This document shows, one piece after another, positions 40,166 to 48,763 of a DNA stretch of 64,000 bases. Source of the DNA: JAJPJE01 sp963724985 (GTDB lineage Bacteria; Acidobacteriota; Terriglobia; Terriglobales; Acidobacteriaceae); the NCBI GenBank assembly GCA_963724985.1, contig CAVRWV010000021.1:208173-272172 (forward strand). Direction: 5' to 3'. Position 1 is the stretch's first letter. Every line of letters starts with the position of its first letter. The translations under genes were made by a program, and so were the position numbers. The notes under the pieces are model-generated. The model saw nothing but the letters and a program-made list of their open reading frames with translations, ran no database searches and was not told the origin of the DNA.

Positions 40166-40409
40166 TTACTCCTCCCGTCAGCATCTTGGCCGTGCACTCT
40201 GTGCCACCAAGCTGGTGCCTCGCCTTACTGCAGAGTACGAACACGCTGGGATCGGTCGTCTATCAGCGCGCTCATTCAATCTGCTTAACGGAGATCACAG
40301 TACCCCCGTGCTCCCGGCGGTGGAGATGACTTTGGTCACACTCTTAATTCGGCATGAACTTATGGCGCTTCGCGGTTGCCGTGTAAGCACGAGATCGCAA
40401 TGCGAAGTT

Positions 40410-40462
40410 CAGTTCGGGAGACTTGTTCGACTCAGCAGGCAACTTAGTCAAGACGTATGCCT
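40410..40462 (-). pseudogene. Decayed 5' fragment of the Pro/Tyr-repeat protein gene
   Basis: These 53 bp match 58062-58114 with five differences. The region there encodes the start of the small protein at 57885-58103. Here the start codon is TTG instead of ATG, the ribosome site is altered, and similarity stops after 13 codons (LPAESNKSPEL). It lies beyond the left tRNA-Cys fragment in the same order and orientation as at the right end, so it marks the tRNA-proximal end of a second, related element. Confidence 0.75.
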
Positions 40463-40482
40463 TTAGGCGGAAGCGGAGCCGT

Positions 40483-40572
40483 CCAACAGCCAGTAATCGA
40501 AAATGGGGGATGTAAGTGATTGAAAAGATTGGAGGCGCGGGGCGGAATCGAACCGCCGAATAAAGGTTTTGC
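40483..40572 (-). repeat. Left attachment-site-like repeat with the 3' part of tRNA-Cys
   Basis: About 90 bp match 58455-58544 with few differences. Within it 40529-40572 is an exact 44-nt copy of 58501-58544, namely the tRNA-Cys 3' end up to and including the anticodon; the next base differs. The other half of the tRNA is missing, so this is not a functional tRNA gene. Such 3'-end copies arise when an element integrates in a tRNA gene. A GGCAGCCAAATGGCAGCCA direct repeat at about 40671-40689 resembles 58446-58464 and could be an accessory binding site. Confidence 0.85.
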
Positions 40573-40750
40573 TGTTTAGGTGGTCAAATCTAAATAGTTG
40601 ATTTTATTGGGCATTTCCGTCGGAGGATTGCCCGTAAGTTGTTGATCTTTTCACGAATTAGACGCTTATTGGCAGCCAAATGGCAGCCAGAAATAGTAAA
40701 TAAGTAAATGAGTACGCACGCGGAACCGTAGGATCCACGAGGATAAAGCG

Positions 40751-40936
40751 TTGTCGCTTTCTCACGACAGGCCCATCATGATGTCGATGGTCGACACGGA
40801 GGACAAGCTTCGGGCTTTCACTCCGATTCTGGACCAGATGATTCAACAAGGCTTAGTCGTCCTGTCAGACGTAGACGTAATCAAATATACGCACAACTAC
40901 AAGGAAGCGGATCGCAGACAGGAGGCACGGCAATGA
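40751..40936 (+). pseudogene. DUF190 protein, 5'-truncated copy
   Basis: The frame from about 40728 reads RIHEDKALSLSHDRPIMMSMVDTEDKLRAF through DVDVIKYTHN, the C-terminal half of a DUF190 domain. An in-frame stop lies a few codons upstream and the N-terminal half is absent. It ends 3 bp into the next, complete DUF190 gene (ATGA overlap). DUF190 genes often occur beside fluoride channel crcB, which is not present. The lost part lies toward the left end of the tRNA-bounded segment, suggesting deletion at the boundary. A short TTG-started product is possible but unlikely to be functional. Confidence 0.75.
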
Positions 40937-41241
40937 AACTAGCTGGCAAAGCCAAGATGTTGCGCATCCACTTCGGTGAAGACGACAAACTTGAAGGTAA
41001 ACCCTTGTACCGGGCCATCGTCGAAAAATGCCGCGAGCTGGACATTGCAGGTGCAACCGTATATCGGGGAATTGAAGGTTACGGCGCCAGCACTCTCATC
41101 CGCCGTCCACACCTGCTCGCACGCTCCTCAGACTGTCCGATCATGGTCTCGGTGGTAGACACAGAAGACAAGATTAGCAAGCTGTTGCCCTTCCTCGATG
41201 AAGTCGTGTTGCGAAGCCGCGTCACTGCAGTAACGGCCTGA
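40933..41241 (+). CDS. DUF190 domain protein
   Basis: 102 residues, the normal family length. It has LRIHFGEDDKLEGKPLYRAIVEKCRELDIAGATVYRGIEGYG, then HLLARSSDCPIMVSVVDTEDKISKLLPFLDE. The fold is PII-like (ferredoxin-like trimers), so a small-ligand signalling role is plausible. An AGGAGGCACGGCA before the ATG supports the start. It is downstream of a truncated paralogue and is the first complete gene of the 18-kb segment. Confidence 0.9.
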   Translation: MKLAGKAKMLRIHFGEDDKLEGKPLYRAIVEKCRELDIAGATVYRGIEGYGASTLIRRPHLLARSSDCPIMVSVVDTEDKISKLLPFLDEVVLRSRVTAVTA

Positions 41242-41465
41242 CCTGGGACGATCAGTGCCCCCCACGGGATCAATCCCGTCACGACAAGTTATCGGGGATT
41301 AGGTTGGCAGGTAGAATCCCTCCATCCAGTGGCCGAGATGCAGGCGTTGCTCGCACCCAGAAGCGCGTCACGATATTCGCCTTTACGTCATTTCACTGGC
41401 TACGGATGCAAGCTCTTTAGTTCCGGAATCCGGTTACTGCAATCAACCTGAGGATAGGTGAATAT

Positions 41466-43538
41466 TTGTGGATAAGATCGACTCGGCGGGAATTTGTTTA
41501 CCTGGCAGCGATGTTCGGCGCGTCAGCAGCATGGAGCGTTCAATTTCCGGAACCCTCTGCCGTACATTGGCGTGAGCGCCGCGACCTCTTTTTGGAGGGA
41601 GTCGCTTCAGGTGATCCTGACAGCAACAGCGTGTTGTTGTGGACCCGACGGAATCCGATTCCAGCTCCGTCCCGAAAGCTTACAGTCGAGGTTTCGCAGG
41701 ATCCGCAATTTCGACGCGTGGTCGCAACGCATACGGTGCCGATTTCGGCGGAATCCGACTGGACTTGTCGAGTTCTTGTCGGTGGCCTGACACCGGCGCG
41801 AGTCTACTGGTATCGATTCACTGATTCCGAAGGCAATGGAAGTCGCATCGGTCGTACTATAACGGGCCCAGCAGCGGATGATCGTCGGCCGGTTCGTTTC
41901 GCGTTTGTGAGTTGCCAAAATGCCAATCTGGGCGCGCAGAACGCGTATCGGCGAATGATCTACGAAGACGAGCGGGCAAACGAGGACGACCGCCTTGGCT
42001 TCGTTCTTCATCTTGGCGACTTCATCTACGAACTGGTGTGGTATCCCGAAGATCGGGCACGTTACTACGATCGAACTGTTCGAGACATCGTCCGCTACCA
42101 AAATGGAGAAAAGATAGACGATTTCCACATCCCAACAACGGTGGATGATTATCGGGCCGCCTATCGCAATTACCTTCACGATCCGGATCTGCAGGATGCG
42201 CGTGCTCGATGGCCATTCGTGCCTATGTGGGATAACCACGAATTCAGCTGGCAGGGATGGCAGAGTCTCCAGGTCTTCGATGGCAAAACCCGCCCAGCTC
42301 AAACTCGCAAGGTAGCAGCCAATCAGGCTTTTTTTGAGTACCAGCCCGCGCGAATGGTCAAGCCAAGCGGCCCTTCTCTTGAGGCGTTTGCTCCGCCGAA
42401 AGTGGAAGACGTACAGGTAAAGACCTTTGATGATAACGGGCTTGGACAGGAGCCCAACAATCTCACTGCCATCAACAGTTTGAAGGGATATCGCAAACTG
42501 GCGTGGGGTGCCAACCTTGATTTAATCATTACCGACGAACGTAGCTACCGATCGGAGGATCCCGGAGGCAGACCCGAAACGGACAAGTTGGGGGACGAGA
42601 ATTTTCCTGACTTTGTTCCAGAAGAAGTGATGCAGATTCTTGACGGCGGTCGCGCGTACAGAAGGAGTAATCCTCCTGATGTCATCCGCTGGGGTTCAGT
42701 GGAGATCCCGAATTTCCGGAAGCATGAGCCACCTCAGACTTTGCTCGGGGCAGAGCAAAAAGAGTGGTTTCTCGATCAACTGCGACGCTCGACTGCAACG
42801 TGGAAAATCTGGGGCAGCACGACCGCCACTCTGGAGCAGCGTGCCGATCCGCAGAACCTGCCTTCAGGCTTCTATAAACCCTGGTCTGGAGAAGGTTACG
42901 CCAGCCTTGGCGGCGGAGACATGAGCTGCGCATACCTAGAAAAAGGTGAAATCTATGACTTCATTCATGAACATGGCATAACGGGTTTCGCGACCGTGGC
43001 GGGCGATCGTCATAGTTTCTGGGCGGGCCTGGCGGCCAAAGAACTTCCACCGAGTGCCTTCGCTCCCGTGGGAGTTGCCTTTGTCACTGGCTCTATCTCC
43101 GCGCCGGGGTTTGTCGAAGCACTCGAAAATCGAAAGAAAAAGGACGGTCCACTGCAGTCCTTGTTTCTGTCGCAGGCTCCGAACGATCAGCGTTTGCAAC
43201 CGACGATCAATATGCTTCTTCGACATGGCGTTCGTTCCTGTCTTGAGTATGAAAAAACTGGAGATGTCACGAAGGCTCGACAGCTCTCGAACCCGGAGCT
43301 TGCGCCGCATCTTTCCTTCGTCGACATGGGTGGGCACGGTTACGCCGTGGTCCGTGCAAGTAGCGATCAGATCGAAACGGAGTTTATTTGTATTCCGAGA
43401 CCGGTTAAACGATCAGAAGAGGAAGACGGAGGACCGCTACGCTATCGCACGATTCATACCGCAAAGCTGTGGCCAATGAGAACAGCTCCTGTTCTCCAAA
43501 CAAGGATTGTGGAGGGAAATGCAGAGTTTTCAATCTAA
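41466..43538 (+). CDS. phoD: PhoD-like alkaline phosphatase/phosphodiesterase with Tat signal
   Basis: 690 residues, TTG start with AGGATAGGTG upstream. The N-terminus is a twin-Arg signal (STRREFVYLAAMFGASAA). A small PhoD N-terminal domain (about 35-130, GVASGDPDSNSVLLWTR) precedes the metallophosphatase domain: FVSCQNAN, HLGDFIYE, MWDNHEF, TVAGDRHSFW. These motifs supply the metal ligands (Cys, Asp, Asp, Asn, His). It should release phosphate from phosphodiesters in the periplasm. Family length is about 500-550, and the extra residues are insertions in the second half. No regulator is adjacent. Confidence 0.92.
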   Translation: MWIRSTRREFVYLAAMFGASAAWSVQFPEPSAVHWRERRDLFLEGVASGDPDSNSVLLWTRRNPIPAPSRKLTVEVSQDPQFRRVVATHTVPISAESDWTCRVLVGGLTPARVYWYRFTDSEGNGSRIGRTITGPAADDRRPVRFAFVSCQNANLGAQNAYRRMIYEDERANEDDRLGFVLHLGDFIYELVWYPEDRARYYDRTVRDIVRYQNGEKIDDFHIPTTVDDYRAAYRNYLHDPDLQDARARWPFVPMWDNHEFSWQGWQSLQVFDGKTRPAQTRKVAANQAFFEYQPARMVKPSGPSLEAFAPPKVEDVQVKTFDDNGLGQEPNNLTAINSLKGYRKLAWGANLDLIITDERSYRSEDPGGRPETDKLGDENFPDFVPEEVMQILDGGRAYRRSNPPDVIRWGSVEIPNFRKHEPPQTLLGAEQKEWFLDQLRRSTATWKIWGSTTATLEQRADPQNLPSGFYKPWSGEGYASLGGGDMSCAYLEKGEIYDFIHEHGITGFATVAGDRHSFWAGLAAKELPPSAFAPVGVAFVTGSISAPGFVEALENRKKKDGPLQSLFLSQAPNDQRLQPTINMLLRHGVRSCLEYEKTGDVTKARQLSNPELAPHLSFVDMGGHGYAVVRASSDQIETEFICIPRPVKRSEEEDGGPLRYRTIHTAKLWPMRTAPVLQTRIVEGNAEFSI

Positions 43539-43730
43539 TTTACTAATCTCGCCAGAGTGCTCGGGAGGGCAGTTACCTCACCAACTACGCAGATAGCCGG
43601 AATTATCGCCTGTCAATATTCCAATACAAGCTCGTTCTACCAACCGTCGCCGGAATCGTATTCAAATAGCAGTTTCGTCCCGGGACGTGCGAAAGGCTAC
43701 TGAGCAGTATCGCTTCGGACACTTTCCGCG

Positions 43731-43916
43731 TTGCGAGATGAATTAATGCAGGTGCGAGTCGCGCTCATCACCACCTGTAATGTCTTGTGCAATTGCCGGA
43801 GCGTGCACGTCGTCTTCTGTTCTTCTGAGTGTGGCAAGAAGAAGAGGCACAGAGCGTATCAGCAGAGAAAGAGAAAGAAAGAACAGTTGGAATCGGGATC
43901 TGATGGTTCACAGTAA
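43731..43916 (+). CDS. Possible small zinc-finger-like protein, 61 aa
   Basis: The second half reads VFCSSECGKKKRHRAYQQRKRKK, a Cys-x3-Cys followed by a very basic helix. This resembles the end of a CGNR-type zinc finger, and two more Cys lie ahead of it (VLCNCRS). No clear ribosome site precedes the start. The protein would be a fragment of a CGNR family member or a free-standing small nucleic-acid-binding protein. Doubtful. Confidence 0.3.
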   Translation: MRDELMQVRVALITTCNVLCNCRSVHVVFCSSECGKKKRHRAYQQRKRKKEQLESGSDGSQ

Positions 43917-44165
43917 GAGATCATTGGCCTGGCAGGGTGATAAGAAAAGGATGGATTACTCGTTCTTCGCCGCCGCCGGCTCTCAGCCGGACGGCTCTTG
44001 CTTAATGTTTTACTGGATTCGCTGTCCCCGCCCGACACCATCATCCCCCGCCCATTTCGCCCATGCGTGAAATCGCTCCTCACGAGCTTTCATGATCCGA
44101 AAGTCTATCTCTAAGAGAGCAAAAGTGAACAGCCTGGAGATATAGTTCGCGAGTATAAACAAGAC

Positions 44166-44297
44166 ATGAATGAACTTAATAAGGCGCACAAAGTGGTCTG
44201 CGACCTTATGAAGTCGGCTATATTCCCGGATGCGGTCATGACGAAGTTGGTGGAATTGAGGGTTGTTCTTGAGCAGGCGATGTCAGATCTTCGGTAA
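44166..44297 (+). CDS. Possible small protein, 43 aa
   Basis: The frame is ATG at 44166 to TAA at 44295-44297. The product is a probable amphipathic helix (MNELNKAHKVVCDLMKSAIF and a second helix ending VLEQAMSDLR). A weak GGAG lies about 30 bp upstream, too far for a ribosome site. I do not recognise it. Confidence 0.25.
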   Translation: MNELNKAHKVVCDLMKSAIFPDAVMTKLVELRVVLEQAMSDLR

Positions 44298-44377
44298 GGC
44301 TAACTTCCGGTGGATCTGCGAGCGCTCAATCGTGGCTCGATCGCACGTAAATTGGATATAGACAGTCGCAGATCCTT

Positions 44378-44563
44378 TTAGTTCTCTTCTTCTGGCCCAG
44401 AGTAGCCGGTTGCATCGGGTACGGTATCAACAATGGGCTTGCCATCGTCATCCAAGCGAGACTTCACATCTTGCGCTTCCTTGCCTAGGTCGCGTCCCTC
44501 TTTCGCATCTGGAATTGATGCGTGCTTTACCACGGCGAAGCGATCCTCGCTTAAATGGGTCAT
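44378..44563 (-). CDS. Small acidic hydrophilic protein, 61 aa
   Basis: ATG at 44563 with CAGGAGCGCATA before it, a good ribosome site. The product is rich in Asp, Glu and Lys and has no hydrophobic core (DAKEGRDLGKEAQDVKSRLDDDGKP), so it may be disordered. It lies 42 bp downstream of the 9-repeat secreted protein gene on the same strand and may share its transcript. No family recognised. Confidence 0.55.
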   Translation of the reverse strand: MTHLSEDRFAVVKHASIPDAKEGRDLGKEAQDVKSRLDDDGKPIVDTVPDATGYSGPEEEN

Positions 44564-44604
44564 TATGCGCTCCTGAGTCGCCGTATTTCACGGCAACAGG
44601 ACAG

Positions 44605-45558
44605 TTACTTGTTCGCTCGCTCGAAGGCTTTCACTCTAACCGCTTCAGACGGCGTCAATTTCGAGTGATCGCAGGAGTTCCAGCCATTCTGACAAGCTGA
44701 GACATTGCGATGGTGATCGAACACGGTCACTTCTTTCGCTTGTTGGTCAGTCAGTTGTGAGTGATCGCAACTCTTCCAGCCATCCCTACAATCAGAAAAG
44801 TTGTGCTGCAGCTCGGCATTAGTCATTTCGGCCGCTTGCGGCCCGCTCAGCTTGGAACCGTCACAAGATCCCCAACCGTTTCGGCACGCAGTAATTCTGT
44901 TCTTGAATCTCGCGACTGCTACCCGGCTCGCCTCCGCCTGACTAAGCTTAGAGTCGTCGCAGGAACCCCAGTCTTCCATACAATCCGACAGGTTGTGCTC
45001 ATGGCGGGACACGGCATTTGCAGCGGCTTCGATCGGAGTCAGCATCGATGGCTCGCATGGGCTCCATGCATTTCTGCAATTTGTGATGTTTTGATCGTGT
45101 TCGACAGCCAGAACCGACTTTGCTTCTGCCTCGGTAAGTTTAGAGTGGTCGCACAGTGCCCATCCGTCCAGGCAATGCGAGAGATTACGCTTATGATCGG
45201 CATCGGCCACACCAATCATTTCCAACTTACTTAGCTTTGACTTATCGCAGGAACTCCACCCTTCCTCGCAGTCAGACAGGTTTCGTTGTTGCTCCGCCGC
45301 TCTTGCTGATTTGGCCTCAGCCATACTGAGCTTGGAGTAATCACACGATTGGTAACCTCTCATGCAGTCCGAAAGCTCGCGGTGATGTTTGCTAGTTAAT
45401 ACATCAGCGGCTTGCGAAGGCGTAAGCGTGGCGTAATCGCATGTCCCCCAACCATGTGCGCAGTTTGAAAGGTTCGAGTCCTGGTTAGAAGACTGCGAGA
45501 GTACTGGCACGACCGAGATCGTCAGATAGATCATTGAGAGCAGCCACAAGCGGCGCAT
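44605..45558 (-). CDS. Secreted protein made of nine 32-residue Cys/Trp repeats
   Basis: 317 residues. A signal peptide (about 1-21) is followed by nine consecutive repeats of 32 residues covering the rest of the protein. Each repeat has two Cys spaced C-x6-C, an aromatic residue (usually Trp) between them, then CDxSKLT and an EA-rich helix: LSDC..GW.SCD.SKL...EA. Cys are conserved in all nine copies, so each repeat probably carries one disulfide in the periplasm or outside. Spacing and motifs do not match Sel1, TPR or other repeat families I know. Ribosome support is modest. It is transcribed opposite to the SYLF gene. Confidence 0.85.
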   Translation of the reverse strand: MRRLWLLSMIYLTISVVPVLSQSSNQDSNLSNCAHGWGTCDYATLTPSQAADVLTSKHHRELSDCMRGYQSCDYSKLSMAEAKSARAAEQQRNLSDCEEGWSSCDKSKLSKLEMIGVADADHKRNLSHCLDGWALCDHSKLTEAEAKSVLAVEHDQNITNCRNAWSPCEPSMLTPIEAAANAVSRHEHNLSDCMEDWGSCDDSKLSQAEASRVAVARFKNRITACRNGWGSCDGSKLSGPQAAEMTNAELQHNFSDCRDGWKSCDHSQLTDQQAKEVTVFDHHRNVSACQNGWNSCDHSKLTPSEAVRVKAFERANK

Positions 45559-45812
45559 ACGGCCTCCGGTTCTGAAGGCACTATGTCACGCGGCAACCCA
45601 TGAAAGCTGATCAAAACAGATCAGTGCTGGCAGACTGAATGATCTGCGCTGGGTGCCAAGGTTTCTGAACCTCTTCCAATCGTGAATGCCAGGTGAGCGG
45701 TATTGCTCAGACAGCTTCATGACATCCCAGTAGTGTGGGAATTGCCTTAAGTACCGCGAGTGGGCGCAAGAACTAAAGATGCGCGGTGCAGGCAGAAGAA
45801 AAGGGTGAGAAT

Positions 45813-46511
45813 TTGAAGAAACTATTGTTGTTCGTTGCATTACTCAGTTTTGCCAGCCTGGGCTGGGCGGATTCAAACCGCGAATCATCAACCGATCGGC
45901 TGGATAATGCCGGCAAAGTGCTCAACGAGATCATGGCAGCACCGGATAACGGCATCCCCGAAGAAGTGCTGGAACACGCGAAGTGCATCGCGGTGGTACC
46001 GCACATGATTAAGGGTGGCTTCGTATTTGGCGCAGAGAATGGCAGAGGCGTAGCGACATGTCGCACTGCGACTGGATGGAGCGCACCAGCGTTCTTTGCT
46101 ATCACCGGCGGCAGCTGGGGATTGCAGATCGGCGTCGAGGGCGTCGACCTGGTGATGATTATCCAGAACGACAAAGGTATGCAGCAGTTGCTGGCGAGCA
46201 AGTTCCAACTCGGAGCGGATGCATCGGCGGCGGCAGGACCGGTCGGACGCCATGCATCGGCCGATACCAATTGGAAACTGGAAACCGAGATTCTGACCTA
46301 CTCTCGCGCTAAGGGGGCTTTTGCCGGGCTCACCTTGAGCGGCGCTTCCGTGCGTCAGGACAACGATTCCATGAAGGCCATTTACGGGCACAATGTCACG
46401 ACCAGGTCAGCACTGCTGGGGCAAGTAGCAACACCAGCGTCAGCCGAAGCGTTCCTGAAAGCAGTCAGAGGCGCAAAGGCCCAAGCCGTAGCAGAAGCCA
46501 AGAAAGAGTAA
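45813..46511 (+). CDS. SYLF-domain lipid-binding protein (Ysc84-like)
   Basis: About 232 residues. A TTG at 45813 is the likely start, with AAAAGGGTGAGAA before it and a signal peptide right after (KKLLLFVALLSFASLGWA). The SYLF domain spans about 25-225, with IPEEVLEHAKCIAVVPHMIKGGFVFGAENGRGV, GGSWGLQIGVEGVDLVMI and KGAFAGLTLSGASV. In this family the domain binds phosphoinositides or other anionic lipids; in bacteria it is usually periplasmic and stress linked. A hairpin lies just downstream. Confidence 0.92.
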   Translation: MKKLLLFVALLSFASLGWADSNRESSTDRLDNAGKVLNEIMAAPDNGIPEEVLEHAKCIAVVPHMIKGGFVFGAENGRGVATCRTATGWSAPAFFAITGGSWGLQIGVEGVDLVMIIQNDKGMQQLLASKFQLGADASAAAGPVGRHASADTNWKLETEILTYSRAKGAFAGLTLSGASVRQDNDSMKAIYGHNVTTRSALLGQVATPASAEAFLKAVRGAKAQAVAEAKKE

Positions 46512-46531
46512 CTGGCTATTTAAGCGCGTGC

Positions 46532-46561
46532 GCACCCGAGAGGAATAGCGATCTCGGGTGC
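46532..46561 (+). terminator. Hairpin after the SYLF gene
   Basis: A 10-bp perfect stem (46532-46541 with 46552-46561, GCACCCGAGA/TCTCGGGTGC) with a 10-nt loop starts 21 bp after the SYLF stop. No T run follows on either strand, so termination may be weak or the hairpin may stabilise the mRNA end. Confidence 0.55.
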
Positions 46562-46892
46562 CAACGGCGCCAAGAAAACACATGCCTGCTTGTGAGATCA
46601 CGACACATCGTCAATCGCAGCAAAGTGAGCTATGTAGCTCAGACACGGAAAGTCACATATGTCATTCTGTACTCCTGAGTGTGTGGAATAGAGCGGCGAG
46701 TCGTGATTCGTAGGTCCCTTTCTTAAGTTCGAGCCCGCTGATCAAAGCAAGACGATCAATCCATCCAATTGGAACTCTTATTCGTGTCCCTGCCGCTAGA
46801 TGTGGCGGAGGATCACGACACGGCCTTATCTCGAACCAGGTAACTCAGGGCAACACTTCCGCGCAAACGGGAAGGGTTAGCCCGGAAGAAAG
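46562..46892. other. 331-bp region upstream of the envelope-protein run
   Basis: No gene is visible. It should hold the promoter for the genes from 46893 on. The central part (about 46610-46700) is AT-rich with several ATGT and TCACAT-like stretches. The last 15 bp hold a GGAAGAAAG ribosome site for the next gene. Confidence 0.4.
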
Positions 46893-47096
46893 ATGGCAAA
46901 GATCATGCCTTTGATTCAAGTTCTCGAAGTACTGGTTGTGGTGGGAGTCCTGCTGTGGCTGGTGAATCGCTTCATCCCAATGCAGGGGACCATCAAGTCA
47001 ATTCTGAACGGCGTCGTAGTGATTGCCGTGGTTCTGTGGATCCTCAACATTTTCGGACTCTTCCATTCGCTTGCCAAGATCCACGTTGGCAGTTGA
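46893..47096 (+). CDS. Thivi_2564-type small membrane protein, 67 aa
   Basis: Two hydrophobic helices (about 5-27 and 37-58, VLEVLVVVGVLLWLVNRFIP and ILNGVVVIAVVLWILNIFG) are joined by a short loop with the family's MQGTIKSILN. GGAAGAAAG lies before the ATG. These proteins occur in gene groups for envelope or general stress with DUF3309 and SYLF proteins, as here. Function is unknown. Confidence 0.85.
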   Translation: MAKIMPLIQVLEVLVVVGVLLWLVNRFIPMQGTIKSILNGVVVIAVVLWILNIFGLFHSLAKIHVGS

Positions 47097-47183
47097 CGGA
47101 CGGCGGCGAAGGGCCGTAGCTACGCGAATGCAAAAGAAGGCAGCAAGACGTAACACAGCAGACATTAGTTATAGGGAGACAAA

Positions 47184-48725
47184 TTGAAAATTAAGCTGTT
47201 GTTAGCAGCAGTAATCGCACTGAGCTTGAGCGTACTAGCGCAGACGAATGCTCAAACCACCACTACTCTTGAACCGCTGGCGCCGACGCCGACATTCCAC
47301 GTCACCGTGGTCAGTCGCAGCGTACAGGCGGTCAATTACCAGCATCGCAGCGGGGCTACGAAACTGAACTTTGCGGGAACGGATCTCATGCCTGCCGCCC
47401 ACGGGCAAGCCAAGGTGGAAAGCAAGAAAGGCTACCTCGAGATCCAGGTGGAATTCGCGAACTTCGACCGGCCGACGGCTTTTGGCGGTGAATATCTCAC
47501 CTACGTTCTTTGGGCGATATCGCCCGAAGGCCGTGCACAGAACCTGGGCGAAATATTGGTGGGCGACAACCACCGCAGCAAACTCGACGTAACCACCGAT
47601 CTGCAGGCATTCGCTTTGGTAGTCACTGCGGAGCCTTATTATGCGGTGCGTGAACCGAGCAACGTCGTAGTGCTGGAAAACATCGTTCGCGCCGACACGA
47701 AGGGAACAACCGAGGCACTCAGCGCCAAACATGACTTCCTTGAACGTGGCGGCTACATACCCACCGGCTACAAATTTGATCCGGTAGTTCTGAATGCAAA
47801 GTTGCCGTTGGAGTTCTTTGAAGCGCGGAACGCAGTCCGCATCGCTCAGTCAGAAGGAGCTGAGCAGTATGCCAGCGCCAGTTATCGGCACTCGGTTGAG
47901 TTAATGAACAATACCGATGAGTTAGCGACAAAAACCCACATCGATCGAAAACCGCTGATCGCTGTCGCCCGCGAGACGGTTCAAACCGCAGAAGATTCCC
48001 GCGCGATCGCAGTGAAGAAGATGGATGAACAGCGCCAGGCAAGTGAACTTCAGGCTTCGGCTGACGCTCAGGCGAAAGCGCAAGATCAGGCCAATGACGC
48101 CATCCAGCAGAAGGAAAAGGCGCAATCCGATATGGCTGCAAGTCAAGCGGCCATGGCCGCAAACCAAGCAGCATCAGCCGCGGCGGTTAGTGCGGCTCAG
48201 GCCGATGCCGATCAGTCCCGGGTAGCCGCGCAGCAGGCACAGCAGAGTGCACAACAGTCGGAAAACGAAAAAACAGCCATGCGCGCTCGGCTCTCCGAAC
48301 AGTTGAACAGCATCCTTCAGACTCGCGACAGCGCACGCGGACTCATTGTCAGCATGTCTGATGTGTTGTTCGACACTGGCAGATATTCTTTGAAGCCGGG
48401 CGCACGGGAGAAGCTGGCGAAGGTTGCTGGAATTCTGCTCGCATACCCCGGCCTCAACATCGCTGTCGGCGGGTATACGGACAATGTAGGCAGCGACAAA
48501 ATGAATCAGACGCTGTCCGAAAGCCGCGCAAGCACAGTGCGTGACTATCTGGTGGAACAAGGCGTGGCGGCGGATGCAGTCAGCGCAAGAGGTTTCGGCG
48601 ATACGTTGCCGGTAGCCTCCAACAACAACTCCGCCGGCCGGCAGCAGAACCGAAGAGTCGAGCTTCTTGTGTCCGGCGACGCCATTGGCAACCCGGCTAA
48701 CGCGACGACCGGGAGCTTGCAGTAA
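47184..48725 (+). CDS. OmpA-family outer-membrane protein with long coiled coil
   Basis: 513 residues from a TTG (AGGGAGACAAA upstream). Signal peptide at about 1-22. A unique beta-rich N-terminal domain (about 30-230) is followed by a long Ala/Gln-rich coiled coil (about 230-385, including QAKAQDQANDAIQQKEKAQ). The OmpA-like peptidoglycan-binding domain lies at about 385-498, with SDVLFDTGRYSLKPGAREKL, GGYTDNVGSDKMN and RVELLVSGD. No beta-barrel is predicted, so it may be a periplasmic bridge to peptidoglycan. It is followed by the Q-rich protein gene after 38 bp. Confidence 0.93.
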   Translation: MKIKLLLAAVIALSLSVLAQTNAQTTTTLEPLAPTPTFHVTVVSRSVQAVNYQHRSGATKLNFAGTDLMPAAHGQAKVESKKGYLEIQVEFANFDRPTAFGGEYLTYVLWAISPEGRAQNLGEILVGDNHRSKLDVTTDLQAFALVVTAEPYYAVREPSNVVVLENIVRADTKGTTEALSAKHDFLERGGYIPTGYKFDPVVLNAKLPLEFFEARNAVRIAQSEGAEQYASASYRHSVELMNNTDELATKTHIDRKPLIAVARETVQTAEDSRAIAVKKMDEQRQASELQASADAQAKAQDQANDAIQQKEKAQSDMAASQAAMAANQAASAAAVSAAQADADQSRVAAQQAQQSAQQSENEKTAMRARLSEQLNSILQTRDSARGLIVSMSDVLFDTGRYSLKPGAREKLAKVAGILLAYPGLNIAVGGYTDNVGSDKMNQTLSESRASTVRDYLVEQGVAADAVSARGFGDTLPVASNNNSAGRQQNRRVELLVSGDAIGNPANATTGSLQ

Positions 48726-48763
48726 AGCAGTCCATGCGACGAGCACTGATTGAGGTACCACCT

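Larger units (their letters stand above)
43539..44377. other. 839-bp region with at most very small genes
   Basis: Apart from two weak small frames listed separately I see no gene. The composition looks more AT-rich and purine-rich in places (around 43850-43900) than the flanks. There is no recognisable RNA, insertion sequence or strong terminator. A GC-rich inverted stretch lies at about 43970-44000 (GCCGGC...GCCGGA). Confidence 0.4.

Noticed and set aside
40529..40572. A second tRNA-Cys gene
   Set aside because: Only the part from the anticodon to the 3' end is present; the 5' half is unrelated sequence that cannot form the acceptor, D or anticodon stems.
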